Made by a program: the position numbers and the translations under genes | Origin: Xenoacremonium recifei | Lineage: Eukaryota > Ascomycota > Sordariomycetes > Hypocreales > Nectriaceae | Assembly: GCA_012184525.1 (NCBI GenBank) | Contig: WOFQ01000001.1 | Span: 1,736,001-1,800,000 of the forward strand | Length of the DNA stretch: 64,000 bases | Direction: 5' to 3' | Notes under the pieces: generated by a model | Seen by the model: the letters and a program-made list of their open reading frames with translations, nothing else | The model's database searches: none | What the model was told of the DNA's origin: nothing | Part shown: positions 45,479-56,860 of the stretch, piece by piece | Position numbering within the stretch: the first letter of the stretch is position 1 | Layout of the letters: the number at the start of each line of letters is the position of its first letter

Positions 45479-46689
45479 CGTGCGTGAGGTGCCCTTGCGC
45501 GCGCATGCAACGATAAAGGAGGGCCATATTATCGCCTGGGCTGGCAGCTGTTGGCTGCAGAGGACACGGACGGATGGGACGGCGGATGCAACCACGGGAA
45601 ATCCAATGGAGATGGGACTCTGGGCAGGCCGTCAAGGTTGCGTTCTCTGCTCCAAGGCTTCCGGAACCTGGATGAATCGCCATGTTGACGCTGAGTCTTG
45701 AGGCGTTGGCCAGCGATGTATAGACGGTATCGCAGCCAAGTTCAGTGCCTGTACGCAGTAGCCCTTGTAATGCAATGCATTTACCAAACACACGGGACGC
45801 CGTTGCAGGGCAACCTTGGCGTGGTGCTTTCTAAATTCATAACCCCAAAGTCCCTCATATATTTTCCAGACTCTGGGGTCACGGACGAAGTCCAAGTTCT
45901 TAGCGACGTCGGTTCATCGCCGTGTCTCAGGTCAGAGTTGGTAGCTTCCGCTCCACGTGCCGCTAAATCTGGAGACGGACAGACTCCTGAATAGGTACCT
46001 GGGTCAACAGCAATTGCTTTGGAGATCGTCCGTGTTGCAAGAGAATTCGGATAGCCGGTGTGAATTCGCTTCATTCTAGTCATGGATTTCATCCACGGAA
46101 TTACGGAGTATAATTATTTCATTATACGTCACTGAGAAACTGCAGCGCGTAGTACATACAGAGTCCCTTACCTTATAGAGTGCGGGGCAATTGGATCCTC
46201 CAAAGTGTTCGAGCTCTCACGAACTCTCATCAACTGCCACTTCCACTGCTCAACTCTTCTTCCCACTCCAACTCCATGGAAGAGGCCCAACATTTTGTAT
46301 TTCACCATGGTCCCCGGAACTAAATTCTCCGCCGCTTTGACGCGTGGGCGGCGGGCGGCCAAGCCGTCTTCCCCCTACATCTTGTGCCTCAGATGTGTCG
46401 CAGGACCAGGGGGTCTCCCTTAAAACGACCTGGCCCTCGACCGCGACGACCTCGACCGCCTCGATCGGCCTCCCTTGCGTCGTTTCTCGTTTCCAACCCG
46501 CTCCCTGCGCTATTCCCGATGCCATGATTGCCTCACCACGCGGTCCAATCCCTCGGCTAGCCTGTAACTGTTTGGCGTAAAACGCAAACGACTCCGTGAT
46601 CCCCCCAATCCCACCCTGGTGGCTGTTCAGGTCTCACCACCAGCCGCTACCTCTGCCCTCTCCCGCTTTTGCTTCATGTCTGGCACTTT

Positions 46690-46780
46690 GGTGAGCCACA
46701 GCCTCTTCCTTCCTTTCCATTCTTCCTTTAACCTTATTCTTCTTTTCCCCTCGCCTTGCTTTTCTCTCCATCCGTCGGCG
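46690..46780 (+). promoter_or_regulatory. Pyrimidine-rich promoter/leader tract
   Basis: About 90 bases made almost only of C and T (CTTCCTTTCC, TTCTTCTTTTCCCCTCGCC, TTTTCTCTCC). Such tracts are common just upstream of transcription starts in filamentous ascomycetes. The downstream gene starts at 46951. Confidence 0.4.
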
Positions 46781-46950
46781 ACTGGACTCGTCCTCATGGT
46801 CTTCCCATCAACCTAGCGGCCACGGTGGGCTCTTGGCCATGTGAACCTGACGTTTCTATTTCCAATGACTTCCTTTCGTGTGTATTTTTCTCTTATTCTA
46901 CTTGGTCATTTTCATTTCGCGGCTGGCATCGCAATTCTCTCCATTTCATC

Positions 46951-48975
46951 ATGTCGAGCCTCCCGGCAGGGGCTTTTTTGACTTCCATCAATGGAAAGCA
47001 ATGCACAGCGATCCCAAGGTCTTCCACCGCTGTCAGTGTCGAACCTACGACTACCGATTCTGGACAAACCACCAGCATCCCATCAGCAACTATTGAGGAA
47101 ACAACCATAGAAACAACCGAATCCTCTGTTGTCACGACCGACTCCGAATCAACTTCCACCTCTTCGTCCTCGAGCTCAAGTTCCAGCTCGAGTTCAAGCT
47201 CCAGCTCTGCGGCGGCTGTTGTCGTCGCTGAGACTACCACTTCCCCTTCACCCATCCCATCCTCCAGTTCTGTGCTTGACGTAGCAGCGTCTCAAAATAC
47301 AGAAGCACTAGAAACCTCCCAAGCGCCTGTCACGACCCAAGCCGAAGCCCCGGTACAACAGAACACACAACAAAATTTCCAAAGCATCGCACCTGAATCG
47401 ACCCAACAATCCGAGTCAGTGCCGACAGAACAATCAGCGGTTCCTGACACCACTGCGGCTATACTTGTACCTGCCGAGCAATCATCCGCGATATTTGACC
47501 CAACGTCTGTGGCTGCGACAGCGACTTCAGTACTTGTATTCGACACCGGGGAGCCGAGTTTTCCAGCGACAACGTTCCGAACTGCGTCCGCTTCGGGATC
47601 GGTGGGTGGCATCTCGAGTATAATAGCCCTTTCGTCATCGTTCGCTACCGAAACAATCTCAAGGGGAACATCAACCACGGTCGGGGTTGAAAATGCTCCT
47701 GCAAGTGACCAGACCGGGTCCTCTGATGGGGACAGCTCCAGTGTTGCCGTGGTGCATAAGGGGTCAAAAAACTCACCTGGGACTGCAAGCCTAGTGGGCG
47801 GTGTTGTTGGTGCATTAGGTGCGGTGGCATTGCTAGCATTCTTGCTATGGTTCTGGAGAAAACGTGTTCTGAAGAAGCGACGAAGCACTCTTTTGACGCC
47901 CTTGTCCATACCTCCCCCCTCTGGTGGAAATGAGAAATATGAGATTGATACTGCATCTGTTGGACCGACTCCTCGATCAACCAAGATGGCAGCTGCATTC
48001 TCTTATCATGCCCGGAAATGGGGTAGGAAGTTTCAATTCCCTACCGGCCGAGACAGTCCTAGTGTCAACATGAATCGTGGAAACTCACAATTCATGGAGG
48101 CGATTCCTACGCATAGCCGCAACAACTCTGCCTTGACATCCCACCCGGATTCAGGCGTGATCATAACAAGAAAGGATCGATTGCTGGACTGGTGGTCTCG
48201 TCTTACGGAGGATATCAAATTCAACTGGGGGCTGAAGCATGGCACTGCTGCAGGGAAAGGCTTCTCAGTCCGAAACATGCGGCGAAGAGAAATTCGCGAG
48301 AACAACCAACAGCCAGATTTCTTGACTCTTCTAGGAGCAGACGAGGGTCAATTTGACAATAGCTCTGCTCCTAGCGAGCACTTCCTCAGTCATTTAGGGC
48401 TGAATGGAGGGTCTACAGCTGGGATGGGAAGCAACCCCTTTTCTGACGCCAACGCCATCCCTGGGCAGCAATCGTCATCACAGAACGCGAAACCCGCATC
48501 CGACCCAAAGTCTATGTCCTCTTCCTTTACCAAAAAGCCCCCGGTTACCTATGTCAGCGATGTTCGAAGGTCAAGAGGTCAAACGATAGCCACAACACGG
48601 CAAGGTGCATCGACAACTGGGCCGCGTTCAGCCTATCGCACTTCTTCACAAAGTAGCATTTCCTTCGAGACCCGTCGCAACAAATTCCGATCAGATCCAT
48701 TTGACCTCGAGATCGAAGGGAGAAGTCTTCCAAGCGTTAGTAATGTCGAACCAATGCCTCGACGCCCAGGGGTCAGCTCGGAAACCAGAAACTCGAAGCC
48801 AAACAGCGTTGAGGCGCGGAGGGGAAGCTTCAGCTCAAAATATACTAGTATTGTAAGCTCAGCTGGGACAGATTGGGGAGGTCCAGGGCCTGATGTTGGG
48901 CCTGCAATGGCGAGGAGAGCAGCAAATGAGGACGACGGTTATCAAAATTACATTGGGGTGGGCAAGGCGTTATAA
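46951..48975 (+). CDS. Ser/Thr-rich single-pass membrane protein, unknown function
   Basis: A single exon of 674 residues from MSSLPAGAFLTSINGKQ. The frame is open further upstream (from 46756), but that part looks like translated leader. Residues 20-275 are rich in Ser, Thr, Ala and Pro with an almost pure serine tract (about residues 69-86), like O-glycosylated wall-sensor ectodomains. One hydrophobic segment (about 280-302, SLVGGVVGALGAVALLAFLL) is followed by the basic stop-transfer WRKRVLKKRR. A basic, Ser/Asn-rich cytoplasmic region of about 370 residues follows, with AFSYHARKWGRKFQFPTGRD and many RxxS sites. There is no cleavable signal peptide, so it may insert by its internal anchor. 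It resembles WSC/Mid2-type sensors in layout only; no WSC cysteine domain is present. Confidence 0.75.
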   Translation: MSSLPAGAFLTSINGKQCTAIPRSSTAVSVEPTTTDSGQTTSIPSATIEETTIETTESSVVTTDSESTSTSSSSSSSSSSSSSSSSAAAVVVAETTTSPSPIPSSSSVLDVAASQNTEALETSQAPVTTQAEAPVQQNTQQNFQSIAPESTQQSESVPTEQSAVPDTTAAILVPAEQSSAIFDPTSVAATATSVLVFDTGEPSFPATTFRTASASGSVGGISSIIALSSSFATETISRGTSTTVGVENAPASDQTGSSDGDSSSVAVVHKGSKNSPGTASLVGGVVGALGAVALLAFLLWFWRKRVLKKRRSTLLTPLSIPPPSGGNEKYEIDTASVGPTPRSTKMAAAFSYHARKWGRKFQFPTGRDSPSVNMNRGNSQFMEAIPTHSRNNSALTSHPDSGVIITRKDRLLDWWSRLTEDIKFNWGLKHGTAAGKGFSVRNMRRREIRENNQQPDFLTLLGADEGQFDNSSAPSEHFLSHLGLNGGSTAGMGSNPFSDANAIPGQQSSSQNAKPASDPKSMSSSFTKKPPVTYVSDVRRSRGQTIATTRQGASTTGPRSAYRTSSQSSISFETRRNKFRSDPFDLEIEGRSLPSVSNVEPMPRRPGVSSETRNSKPNSVEARRGSFSSKYTSIVSSAGTDWGGPGPDVGPAMARRAANEDDGYQNYIGVGKAL

Positions 48976-49368
48976 ATATCACATCTATCGCTATGACGTT
49001 GATGAAGGGGTTTGGTGCTACAAACAGCATGGCACCACGACAATCGTTTGTAAACTTAAATACCTATTTTACCAATTTGTTCAAATGTACTATGATGTAT
49101 AACACGTCCAAATAAGCAGTGTTGAAACAAGGACTTATCATCTTTACAACCATAGCTGTGATTACTCGTCCTTGCGCTTGTGCCAGGATTTCCCACGAGA
49201 CGCGTATGGGAATGAGTGAGTTCACAAGGAATTAGCTTTTAAATCCAGGTCTCCTAACATGATCACTTGCGTTCTATCTGAGAGATGGTATTCGTACAAC
49301 AATTTCCACTTTGGGCTCTTTTAATACACTTAATATACAACATGTTGTGCAGCTAAACGAAATTGACA
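48976..49368. other. Convergent 3' region membrane protein / MRPL16
   Basis: About 390 bases of AT-rich sequence with the presumed 3' UTRs. It includes AAATAC/TATAC stretches near 49060-49100 and 49325. No gene seen. Confidence 0.4.
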
Positions 49369-50235
49369 TCATGGTGAGCGTGAAGCATCGGACGTGCTGC
49401 CCGCCTCGGTCACAGTCGTTGTAGAAGAGGCATCGAGCAACTCTGTAGGAGCGATCTGTCGTCGTGGCCTCTTCAAGTCCTCCAGGGTGATGCCATCAAG
49501 CTTGGTGATTCCGACCATGGGGGCCTCTCCCTTCTTCACGAATTCCCATTGTCCTGCAACACCTTAGTAAATGAAGCTAGATAGACAAGCTGTGAGAAAC
49601 TTACCAGGCAGCTTGTTCCCTGCCAAACGGAACGCATCCCTTACAACCTGTTCGTGGAGCCTGCCCCTGATTTCGAACAGAATCTGGCTCACTGCCATTC
49701 TCGTCGCCCAGTGATCGAAAGAACCCTTTCCTTTACCCATTCGCATCTATGCCATATGTCAGTCAAAGACTGGTTCCTTAGGTTCCCTTCTGAAAGCCCT
49801 TACATCGTTTCCGCTAACGTAAACACCAACGTTGCAGCATTTCCGCTTGTACAGACGATACTTCTGGCCTCGAAGTCGAACCTTTATGGTGTCCTCCGCC
49901 ATCTTCAATTGCTTCGCGCTAATTCGTCGGTGATGGTCGGTCATGCGCAGTCCGTAATCACCCCAGATCACGGTTGTCCCCTTTGTTGAGCCTCCAGTGG
50001 CAACTCGCGGTCGTCCCTTGGCCATCTTCTTTTTTCGGTTCAGATTCGGTTCAAGCCAGCTGCCCAGCACTGGCGTCGTCGTCGAGAAGGCTCTCGCATT
50101 TTGAAGTCTTCGGGTGGCCTCGAGAGTGTTTGCATGGCGTTGCACGGGCGCCCTGAGCTGCCTCAAGGGTGAGGCGCTCGATAATTTAAGGCCCTGAAAA
50201 GCATTGAGCAGCGCCGACGTGCTGGTCAGCTTCAT
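49369..50235 (-). CDS. MRPL16: Mitochondrial large-subunit ribosomal protein uL16m
   Basis: Three exons on minus: 50235-49804, 49746-49605 and 49553-49369, 252 residues. The start MKLTSTSALLNAFQGLKL begins a basic presequence of about 55 residues ending near RAFSTTTPVLGSW. An upstream in-frame ATG at 50313 would add 26 residues. The L16 domain follows: KKMAKGRPRVATGGSTKGTT, WGDYGLRMTDHHRRISAKQL, LRGQKYRLYKRKCCNVGVYV, RMGKGKGSFDHWATRMAVSQ and FRLAGNKLPGQWEFVKKG. The MGKGKG loop reaches the peptidyl-transferase area and contacts tRNA in bacterial L16. The last 45 residues form a fungal tail (LEDLKRPRRQIAPTELLD, then Ser/Thr-rich). Divergent from RFC1 with 370 bases between the starts. Confidence 0.93.
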
Positions 50236-50605
50236 TCTGGCGAATTGTTGGCGTTGTGCCAGTCCTGTGCTGGGTAACGGAGCTTCAGAAAATCTTCCCC
50301 ATATCGGATGCATGGGCGAGCCGGTTATTGTAGCCTGAGAAATGAGGCATCAAATTCTGCATCCAATTAAGGCCTGGTCACGCACTTCGCGTCAGCTTCG
50401 CGTTTAGCTGCCGCTAGTGAGTAAGTAGCTGCCAGACAACGTGCACGTCACCATCCTACAATTTCTAGGCTGCGGCTTCTTTGCCTAGAATCTGGCGTGA
50501 ATCTTCTTCCCAAAAAGATTGCCAATGCGACTATAAGAAGCATTGAGAGTTTGTATTCAATCTTGTTCGGATTCGATATCGAGTCTTCGAGGTGCATCGA
50601 CCGAC
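50236..50605. promoter_or_regulatory. Shared promoter MRPL16 / RFC1
   Basis: 370 bases between two divergent starts. No clear TATA box or repeated motif was recognised. Confidence 0.4.
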
Positions 50606-53600
50606 ATGCCCTCTGACATTCGATCTTTCTTCACGCCCAAGGGCGGCGCTGCCCCTCCAAAACCAACGCCGAAGAAGGTAGAAGATTCATCAAAGAACAA
50701 GCGGACGAGTAGGTACAACATCTCGAGTGGCACAGACCGCGCTTATGTTTCCAGAGGGTAGAAAGGTTGTTGAGGACAGTGAGGACGAAGAAGACGAGGT
50801 CGTTCAGTATGTCTTTTGCATCCAAAGTCTAGCATGTTACCAAGGCTGACCGTCACAGAAAAAAGCCACCGACGAAAAGAACAGCCCCCAAGAAGAAGTC
50901 AGTGTTCTTGTATCTATTGTTTCTCAATCCCAATGCTTAACTGACTCTTCTTCAGGGACAACGAACCGAAAGGAGTCGCCATTTCTGCTGATGACTATTT
51001 CTCTTCGACCCAGAATAGCAAACCTACAGCTTCTTCTACGCCAAAGAAACCCTCCACCAAAGAGGTCCCGGTTCGCTCGAGTCCACGCGTCAAGCCGGCT
51101 ACATCGGATATTTATAAGTCGACAGCCAACGGCAAATCTCCTGTGAAGAAACGAACAGCGACTTCGTACACGAACCATGCCAGGGACGACGATGACGATG
51201 CTTATATGGATGATGCCGAGGAAGATGGTGATGACATCTTTGCTGCCGACATGAAGAGCCGTAGCAAGAGAAAGAACGACGACTATCAGGAGGATGATTC
51301 AGAGGACGAGGATCTTCCTACCCTCAAGCGAGCTTCCCGAGGTCGTCCCCCCGCCGCCTCGAAGTCAACGGATAGCAAGACGACCAAAGCGGCACCCGTA
51401 AGCAAGAAGCGAAAATCGCCTCCGGTCGAGTCGGACGGGTCCGAAGATGAAGCACCTCGAAAGAAACCCGCCGTGTCGAAACCTCGAGCACCCCGAGCCA
51501 AGAAGCCGAGTGAACCAGAAGACGCCGAGATTGAGGATATTCTCAATAGTGTTGCTACAGTTCGAGCGCCAACTCCGCCGCCGAAGGACCCCAATGTCAA
51601 GTTTGATTGGAGGAAGGCTCAAGGAGGAGGTAATGCGGCAGCTCCTCCACCTGCTCAAGGAAGCGTCGAACTTCCAGAAGGAGAAGATGAATGTTTGACT
51701 GGTCTGACATTTGTCTTCACCGGCCTCTTGCAAACAATTGGTCGCGACGAGGCTCAGGCACTTGTCAAGAAGTACGGCGGAAAGGTCACTGGCCAACCGA
51801 GTAGCAAGACCAGTTTTGTGGTCCTGGGAGAAGACGCAGGGCCGAGCAAGCTCGCCAAGATAAAGTCCCACGGCATCAAGACGATCGATGAGAATGGCTT
51901 GTTTGATCTCATCCGTAAGCTCCCTGCTTATGGCGGCTCTGGAAAGGGGGCACAGAAGGCACAAGAAAAGAAAAAAGCGGAAGAGGAGAAGATCAAGCAA
52001 CAAGTTGCAGAGATGGAGGCTGAAGAGAAAGCTCGCAAAGTTGCTGCCGAGAAAGCCGCAAAGAAGGCTGCTTCTTCTGGTGGTACGGCGAAGGCGCCGG
52101 CCGCCGCACCGGGACCTCAGCTACTGACAACGAAGTACGCCCCTACTCAGCTCAGTCATATATGTGGAAACAAGGGCGAAGTCGAAAAGATTCAGTCTTG
52201 GCTACGAGACTGGCCAAAGAACAAGAAATACAACTTCCAACGCCGTGGCGCCAATGGAATGGGCGGCGAACGTGCTATCATCATATCCGGTCCCCCCGGA
52301 ATTGGCAAGACGACGGCTGCCCATCTGGCCGCGAAGCTGGAAGGCTATGATGTGTTGGAGAGTAATGCCAGTGATACCAGAAGCAAGAAGCTCGTCGAGG
52401 CGGGTGTCAGCGATGTCATGAACAACACCTCACTGCTCGGCTACTTTGCAGGAGACGGCAAGGACGTTGACACGACCAAGAAGAAAATCGTGCTCATTAT
52501 GGACGAGGTCGATGGCATGTCTGCAGGAGATCGGGGTGGTGTTGGTGCTTTGGCCAAGTTCTGCAGGAAGACAGAGATCCCGCTGATCCTCATCTGCAAT
52601 GAACGCAAGCTACCCAAGATGAAGCCCTTCGACCATGTGGCCTTCAACATTCGATTCAATCGGCCGACTGTTGATCAAGTCCGCTCCCGCATCATGACAA
52701 TCTGTCACCGCGAAGGTCTGAAGCTGCCACCACAGGTCGTGGACGCACTCATCGAGGGCAGTAACAAAGACATCCGTCAGATCATCAACATGATTGGTAC
52801 CGCCAAGCTAGATCAGACGAGCATGAACTATGATCAGAGCAAGGCTATGTCCAAGGCATGGGAGAAACATGTTGTATTGAAACCTTGGGATATTTGTCAA
52901 AAGATGTTAGGCGGTGGGCTGTTTGCTCCAGCCAGCAAATCCACGCTGAACGACAAGATCGAGCTCTACTTCAATGATCACGAGTTCAGCTACCTCATGA
53001 TTCAGGAAAACTATATTCGCACAAAGCCCATGGCTCTGAACGGCAAAGGGTATAATCCGCGAGAGCAGAGGTTGAAGGCGCTCGAGCTCTTCGACCAGGC
53101 TGCAGAAAGCATCAGTGATGGGGATCTGGTCGATAGGATGATTCATGGTCCCCAACAGCATTGGAGTCTCATGCCCACGCATGCTGTTTTCAGTACGGTC
53201 CGCCCCGCCAGCTTCGTGGCTGGTCAACTCTTGGGTACTACCTTCACCTCCTGGCTTGGAAACTTCAGCAAATCCGGACGGCTTGGGAGAAACATTCGCG
53301 AGATTCACTCTCACATGCGGCTCAGATCATCAGGTGACCATAACGAGGTTCGCCAGCAGTATCTGCCTGTGCTTTGGAACCAACTCGTCAATCGCATGCA
53401 AATGGAGGGAAATGACGCTGTTGGGGATGTCATCGAGCTCATGGATAGTTACTACTTGACCAGAGATGACTTCGACGCCATTCAGGAACTTGGCGTTGGT
53501 CCGATGACCGAAGAGAAAGTCAACATCGATTCGAAAGCCAAAGCAGCTTTCACAAGAACGTAAGTTACGACGTAGACTGTCCAACACTGCCCTTTTCTAA

Positions 53601-53937
53601 TCAATCCGGGTTTAGGTATAACGCGATGAGCCATCCCGTACCTTTCATGAAGGCCAGCAACACGGTGGCCGTCCGAAAGCAGGCTAAAGAGGCACCTGAT
53701 CTCGAAGAGGCGATTGAAGAAGAGGACGACGCGGATGTCCTTGAAGCGCCGGAAGCCGATGAAGACGACGAACTCGACTTGAAGAAGGACAAGTACATCA
53801 AACAGCCCAAAAAGAAAGCTGCGCCGAAGAAGAGTAGCAAGACAACAGCGGCAGCAGGCGAAGATGACGACGAAAAGCCAAAGAAGGGTCGCCCCAAGGC
53901 GAAAGCCACGGCCAGCAAGGCCAAGGGCAAAAAGTAG
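50606..53937 (+). CDS. RFC1: Replication factor C large subunit Rfc1
   Basis: Five exons: 50606-50708, 50755-50806, 50859-50897, 50956-53559 and 53616-53937, 1039 residues; exons 2 and 3 encode only 17 and 13 residues. MPSDIRSFFTPKGG at the N-terminus is a PIP-box-like PCNA-binding element (I..FF), as in yeast Rfc1. A long acidic/basic disordered region precedes the BRCT domain (about 308-390, LTGLTFVFTGLLQTIGRDEA to IDENGLFDLIRKLP). The AAA+ module has Walker A GPPGIGKTTA (about 509-518), Walker B IVLIMDEVDGM (about 575-585) and sensor 1 LICNERKLPKM. The Rfc1 C-terminal collar (DLVDRMIHGPQQHWSLMPTH) and a K/E-rich tail follow. With Rfc2-5 it loads PCNA at primer ends during nuclear replication and repair. 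Confidence 0.96.
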
Positions 53938-54520
53938 GATGACTGTAATGCTTCGTTGTTTGGGAGCCTACTGTATTTATATATTATGAGACTTGATAGC
54001 TACCCTGGCAGACCTGTTGACCGATAATTACACTTCGTTGAGTTTCCTGCTTTGCAAGTCTTGATGAGTGTTATGCTGATCCTCATGTCTGTTCCTCGCA
54101 TAGAGCAAGATGGCCCCGAGGATGGAAACCCAGACCACCTGGTCCGGGAAGTACAGTCCCAGAAGCGACTGAATTTAGACGATCCCTATTGGTAGATAAA
54201 GTTGCGGTTGAACTTCTCGCGTTGCCAGAACATATAATCACAGCCGCCCAATTGGGATTCCTCGAAATGGCAATGTAAACAGTGAGGAAAATATTAAGCA
54301 AAGCCGCTTTGGCAACAGCGTGCTTGCTAGGCAGTGCCCAATTCAGAGTCAGAGTACTAATGTTTACGTTGCAGACTTCCACCTTCTTCCACTCCTTTCC
54401 TCTTCTTCACCCTAACCACAACCACCTCGCCCGACTTCTCCATCACAACAAGCTTGGTGCTGACGGTACGAGCCACAATCCCGCCATTCTGGAGAAGACC
54501 CTTTGATCAATACCACAGGT
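53938..54520. other. Intergenic RFC1 3' flank / leader of coiled-coil gene
   Basis: About 580 bases. A possible 5' intron (GTACGA donor at 54468, CAG acceptor at 54517-54519) would place an upstream ATG at 54359 in frame with the next gene; this is unproven. Confidence 0.35.
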
Positions 54521-56260
54521 ATGCAAACGGTCGAAGAGGATACCCTCCAGCGCGGGGTCTGGGGCCTCAACAAGAGTGAGTTCATCGATCCGTCTGTTGA
54601 ACATCAAGACGCCGAGCTTCCCAACTGTACCGCATCTCAGACGCCGAAACACTGGCGAGTCACAAACTCGACGATGAAGGCGTATGTGGCCATGCGCGGG
54701 CCCTACCAAGAAGCAGGTCGTGACCTCTTCGCTTGGTTGGATCGCTGTGCAAAGACGTCTGGTAACCCGAAAAAGTGTGGCCCAAATGTCGGCTCTTGTG
54801 AGAGGTCAGTCTACAGTGTCTACTTTGTTCTCGGGAACATCATCTGGCATACTAATCTTCATCTAGTATTATTTCTAGCTTCGATCCAATGTTCCAGGAC
54901 CCTGCTCCCCCTGATGAGGCGCACTACGATAAGGACGTCTTTCTCGTGCCGCGACCCCCTCTGCAGCACCTCAAGGCACCAGTAGGCTTCAAGGGTTCAG
55001 AACGCGAGTACATTGCATCACGGGAGATTGAGCCTGTTCTGGACGGACCTAGTTCAAAGGAAGATGATTGTAAGCACACTCTTTTGTTTAAGAGGGGCCA
55101 AAAACACTAATTCTGCCACGCAGATGATCCAATCTTTGACATTTCTGACGCTGAAGGTGACATTGATGACGGTGGCCGAATCTCGCCCTGTACCTTTCGT
55201 CTTTGGGCTGAGGGTTGCGTCAAATGGGACATTGCAGGTGTCGACGAAGATGAGAAGGTAAGCTTTCATCACGGCTGCGAATGTGTAAATTCCAACTCAT
55301 GTCGGTACTGATTCATGTTTCCTTAGTATCCCCCTCACCCAACGGATTCTGAGAATATTAACGATGTTGAGACTGGGTCAACGGGCGAGGCTGTCGATGA
55401 GTCTGACTCGCATTTACCACCCAGCCAAAACCCATACCTCCAGCCCGTTGAGGGTAAGTCCGGGATCTGGAAGACTTTAAGAAACTATACTAATTGACTG
55501 AATATGGAAGACGAGACTCCTGCTACGGTGTCAAAGAGGACCAATTTCCATTTTCATCACAAGGGAAGGAATGAGTTCAATAATTACGGCCAAGTTATGG
55601 GTAACCAGGAGAGGATCATGGCTGAGTCTGCAGTAGAGCCGGGCAAGACGATCAAGGACCATGCAACGGACACGTTCACGGAGGTATTCGAAGATTGACC
55701 TTTCTAGAATACGGAAGCATCTCTAACCTGGGAATTAGGATGAAATTCTGGCAGCACTTCTCGACCCTGCCGCTCCTGACTACAAGGGTATGAAAGGTAC
55801 AGACATCGTGCGTCTTTCAAACAAGCTTCGCCTCGATCTTCGGAAGACCATAGCCACCGAGAAAGCCGTCATTGAACAAGTTGCAGATGCCGAAGAACGA
55901 GTCAAAGCTCGCCGCGCTCAGCTCAAGCGAGTAGCCAAGATGGTACGAGAGCTTGTTGACAAAGTGAAATTTGCGAAAGCCCGCAGCACATATGAAGCTC
56001 CAAATGTTAAACGAGATATCCGTCGAAATAATGACATCTATCGACATGTCTTCACCCATTTGGAAGAGTTGAGAGAAGAGGTCGAAGCTAAGGACAACGA
56101 CATCCGCCGCCTGACGGAGAAATTGGCTGCTTTACAGGTAAAGGAGGAAAAATATGTGAAGCCTTTGAGGGAATTGGCTAAAGATCATAAAATCAAGGAC
56201 GGAAACCCGGATAAGCTCGAGAAGGCTTTGCGGAAGTTGATCGACAGAAGCTCCCGCTAA
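54521..56260 (+). CDS. Protein of unknown function with C-terminal coiled coil
   Basis: Six exons: 54521-54804, 54879-55069, 55124-55257, 55327-55453, 55511-55683 and 55739-56260, all in phase, 476 residues. The start MQTVEEDTLQRGVWGLN is the first ATG of the open frame, but a spliced upstream start at 54359 would also fit. The N-terminal 100 residues hold KHWRVTNSTMKAYVAMRGPY and Cys-containing RCAKTSGNPKKCGPNVGSCE. The middle is acidic and polar. The last 170 residues are predominantly charged helix with heptad-like spacing (IATEKAVIEQVADAEERVKA, VFTHLEELREEVEAKDNDIR), ending basic. I do not recognise the family. One acceptor (before 55511) is AAG with a good TGACTGA branch. The many small exons in phase argue for a real gene; the function is unknown. 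Confidence 0.68.
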
Positions 56261-56860
56261 GTTAATCTGGCCTGTTCCGCGACGATTCAGTAGGTAATAG
56301 AAAGTCGGTAGGTAATACAAAGGTTTTGCTATGTAACACTCATGCGATCCGGGAACTACTCATGCTAGATACCCGTCAAGGATCCATCTATGGTCGATAT
56401 TGTGTAATTATGGAGGCACTCGGTGATCGGGAACGAAATGGTTTCTTGGGAGGCTCGTGGGGGTCAGCGTACGTATAAACGTAATGTGTTTGGGCAAATA
56501 TTCGAGCAAGGTACTATACGAGACTTTGGTAGGTAGTTACATTAATGTTGACTTCGAAGCCGCAATTCTTCCGCTTTCATTTGAAGACGACCCAGGAGTG
56601 TGTACAATGCAGGTTTATAGATTAGAAGTGGCTTTTCCAATCCCGATTTCGGGTTGCGCCTGTTATACATTGCCCTATGTACATCATCCCACTCTTGACC
56701 TTTTGTCCAAATCTTGTGCTTTTTAAGAAACCGCCATGCAATGAAATCGACCATCATGAGAGGAGCATTATACACTTGAACCAACGCCGACGAAAACCCC
56801 ATAGTAGTACATGTGATTACATGCCTTTGCTGAAGGAAGAAGAATCTCCAGCTAAGGCGT
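56261..56860. other. Convergent 3' region coiled-coil gene / MGE1
   Basis: About 600 bases with the presumed 3' UTRs. Two TAGGTAATA words occur at 56291-56299 and 56310-56318. A 112-codon minus frame here lies in the presumed MGE1 3' UTR and is not accepted as a gene. Confidence 0.4.

Larger units (their letters stand above)
44496..46950. other. Long divergent promoter region, 2.5 kb
   Basis: Separates the 533-aa gene (minus) from the Ser-rich membrane protein (plus). It contains GC-rich leader sequence at 44500-45100, a GTGC/GT microsatellite at 45443-45478, a TTACGGAGTA word at 46101 and a pyrimidine-rich tract at 46690-46780. No gene is supported. Confidence 0.5.

Noticed and set aside
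46756..46950. Extended N-terminus of the Ser-rich membrane protein
   Set aside because: The open frame continues upstream, but it reads through the CT-rich promoter/leader tract; 46951 is the better start.
47155..47215. Serine-codon tract as CRISPR-like or regulatory repeat
   Set aside because: It is simply the TCN/AGY-coded serine run inside the membrane protein.
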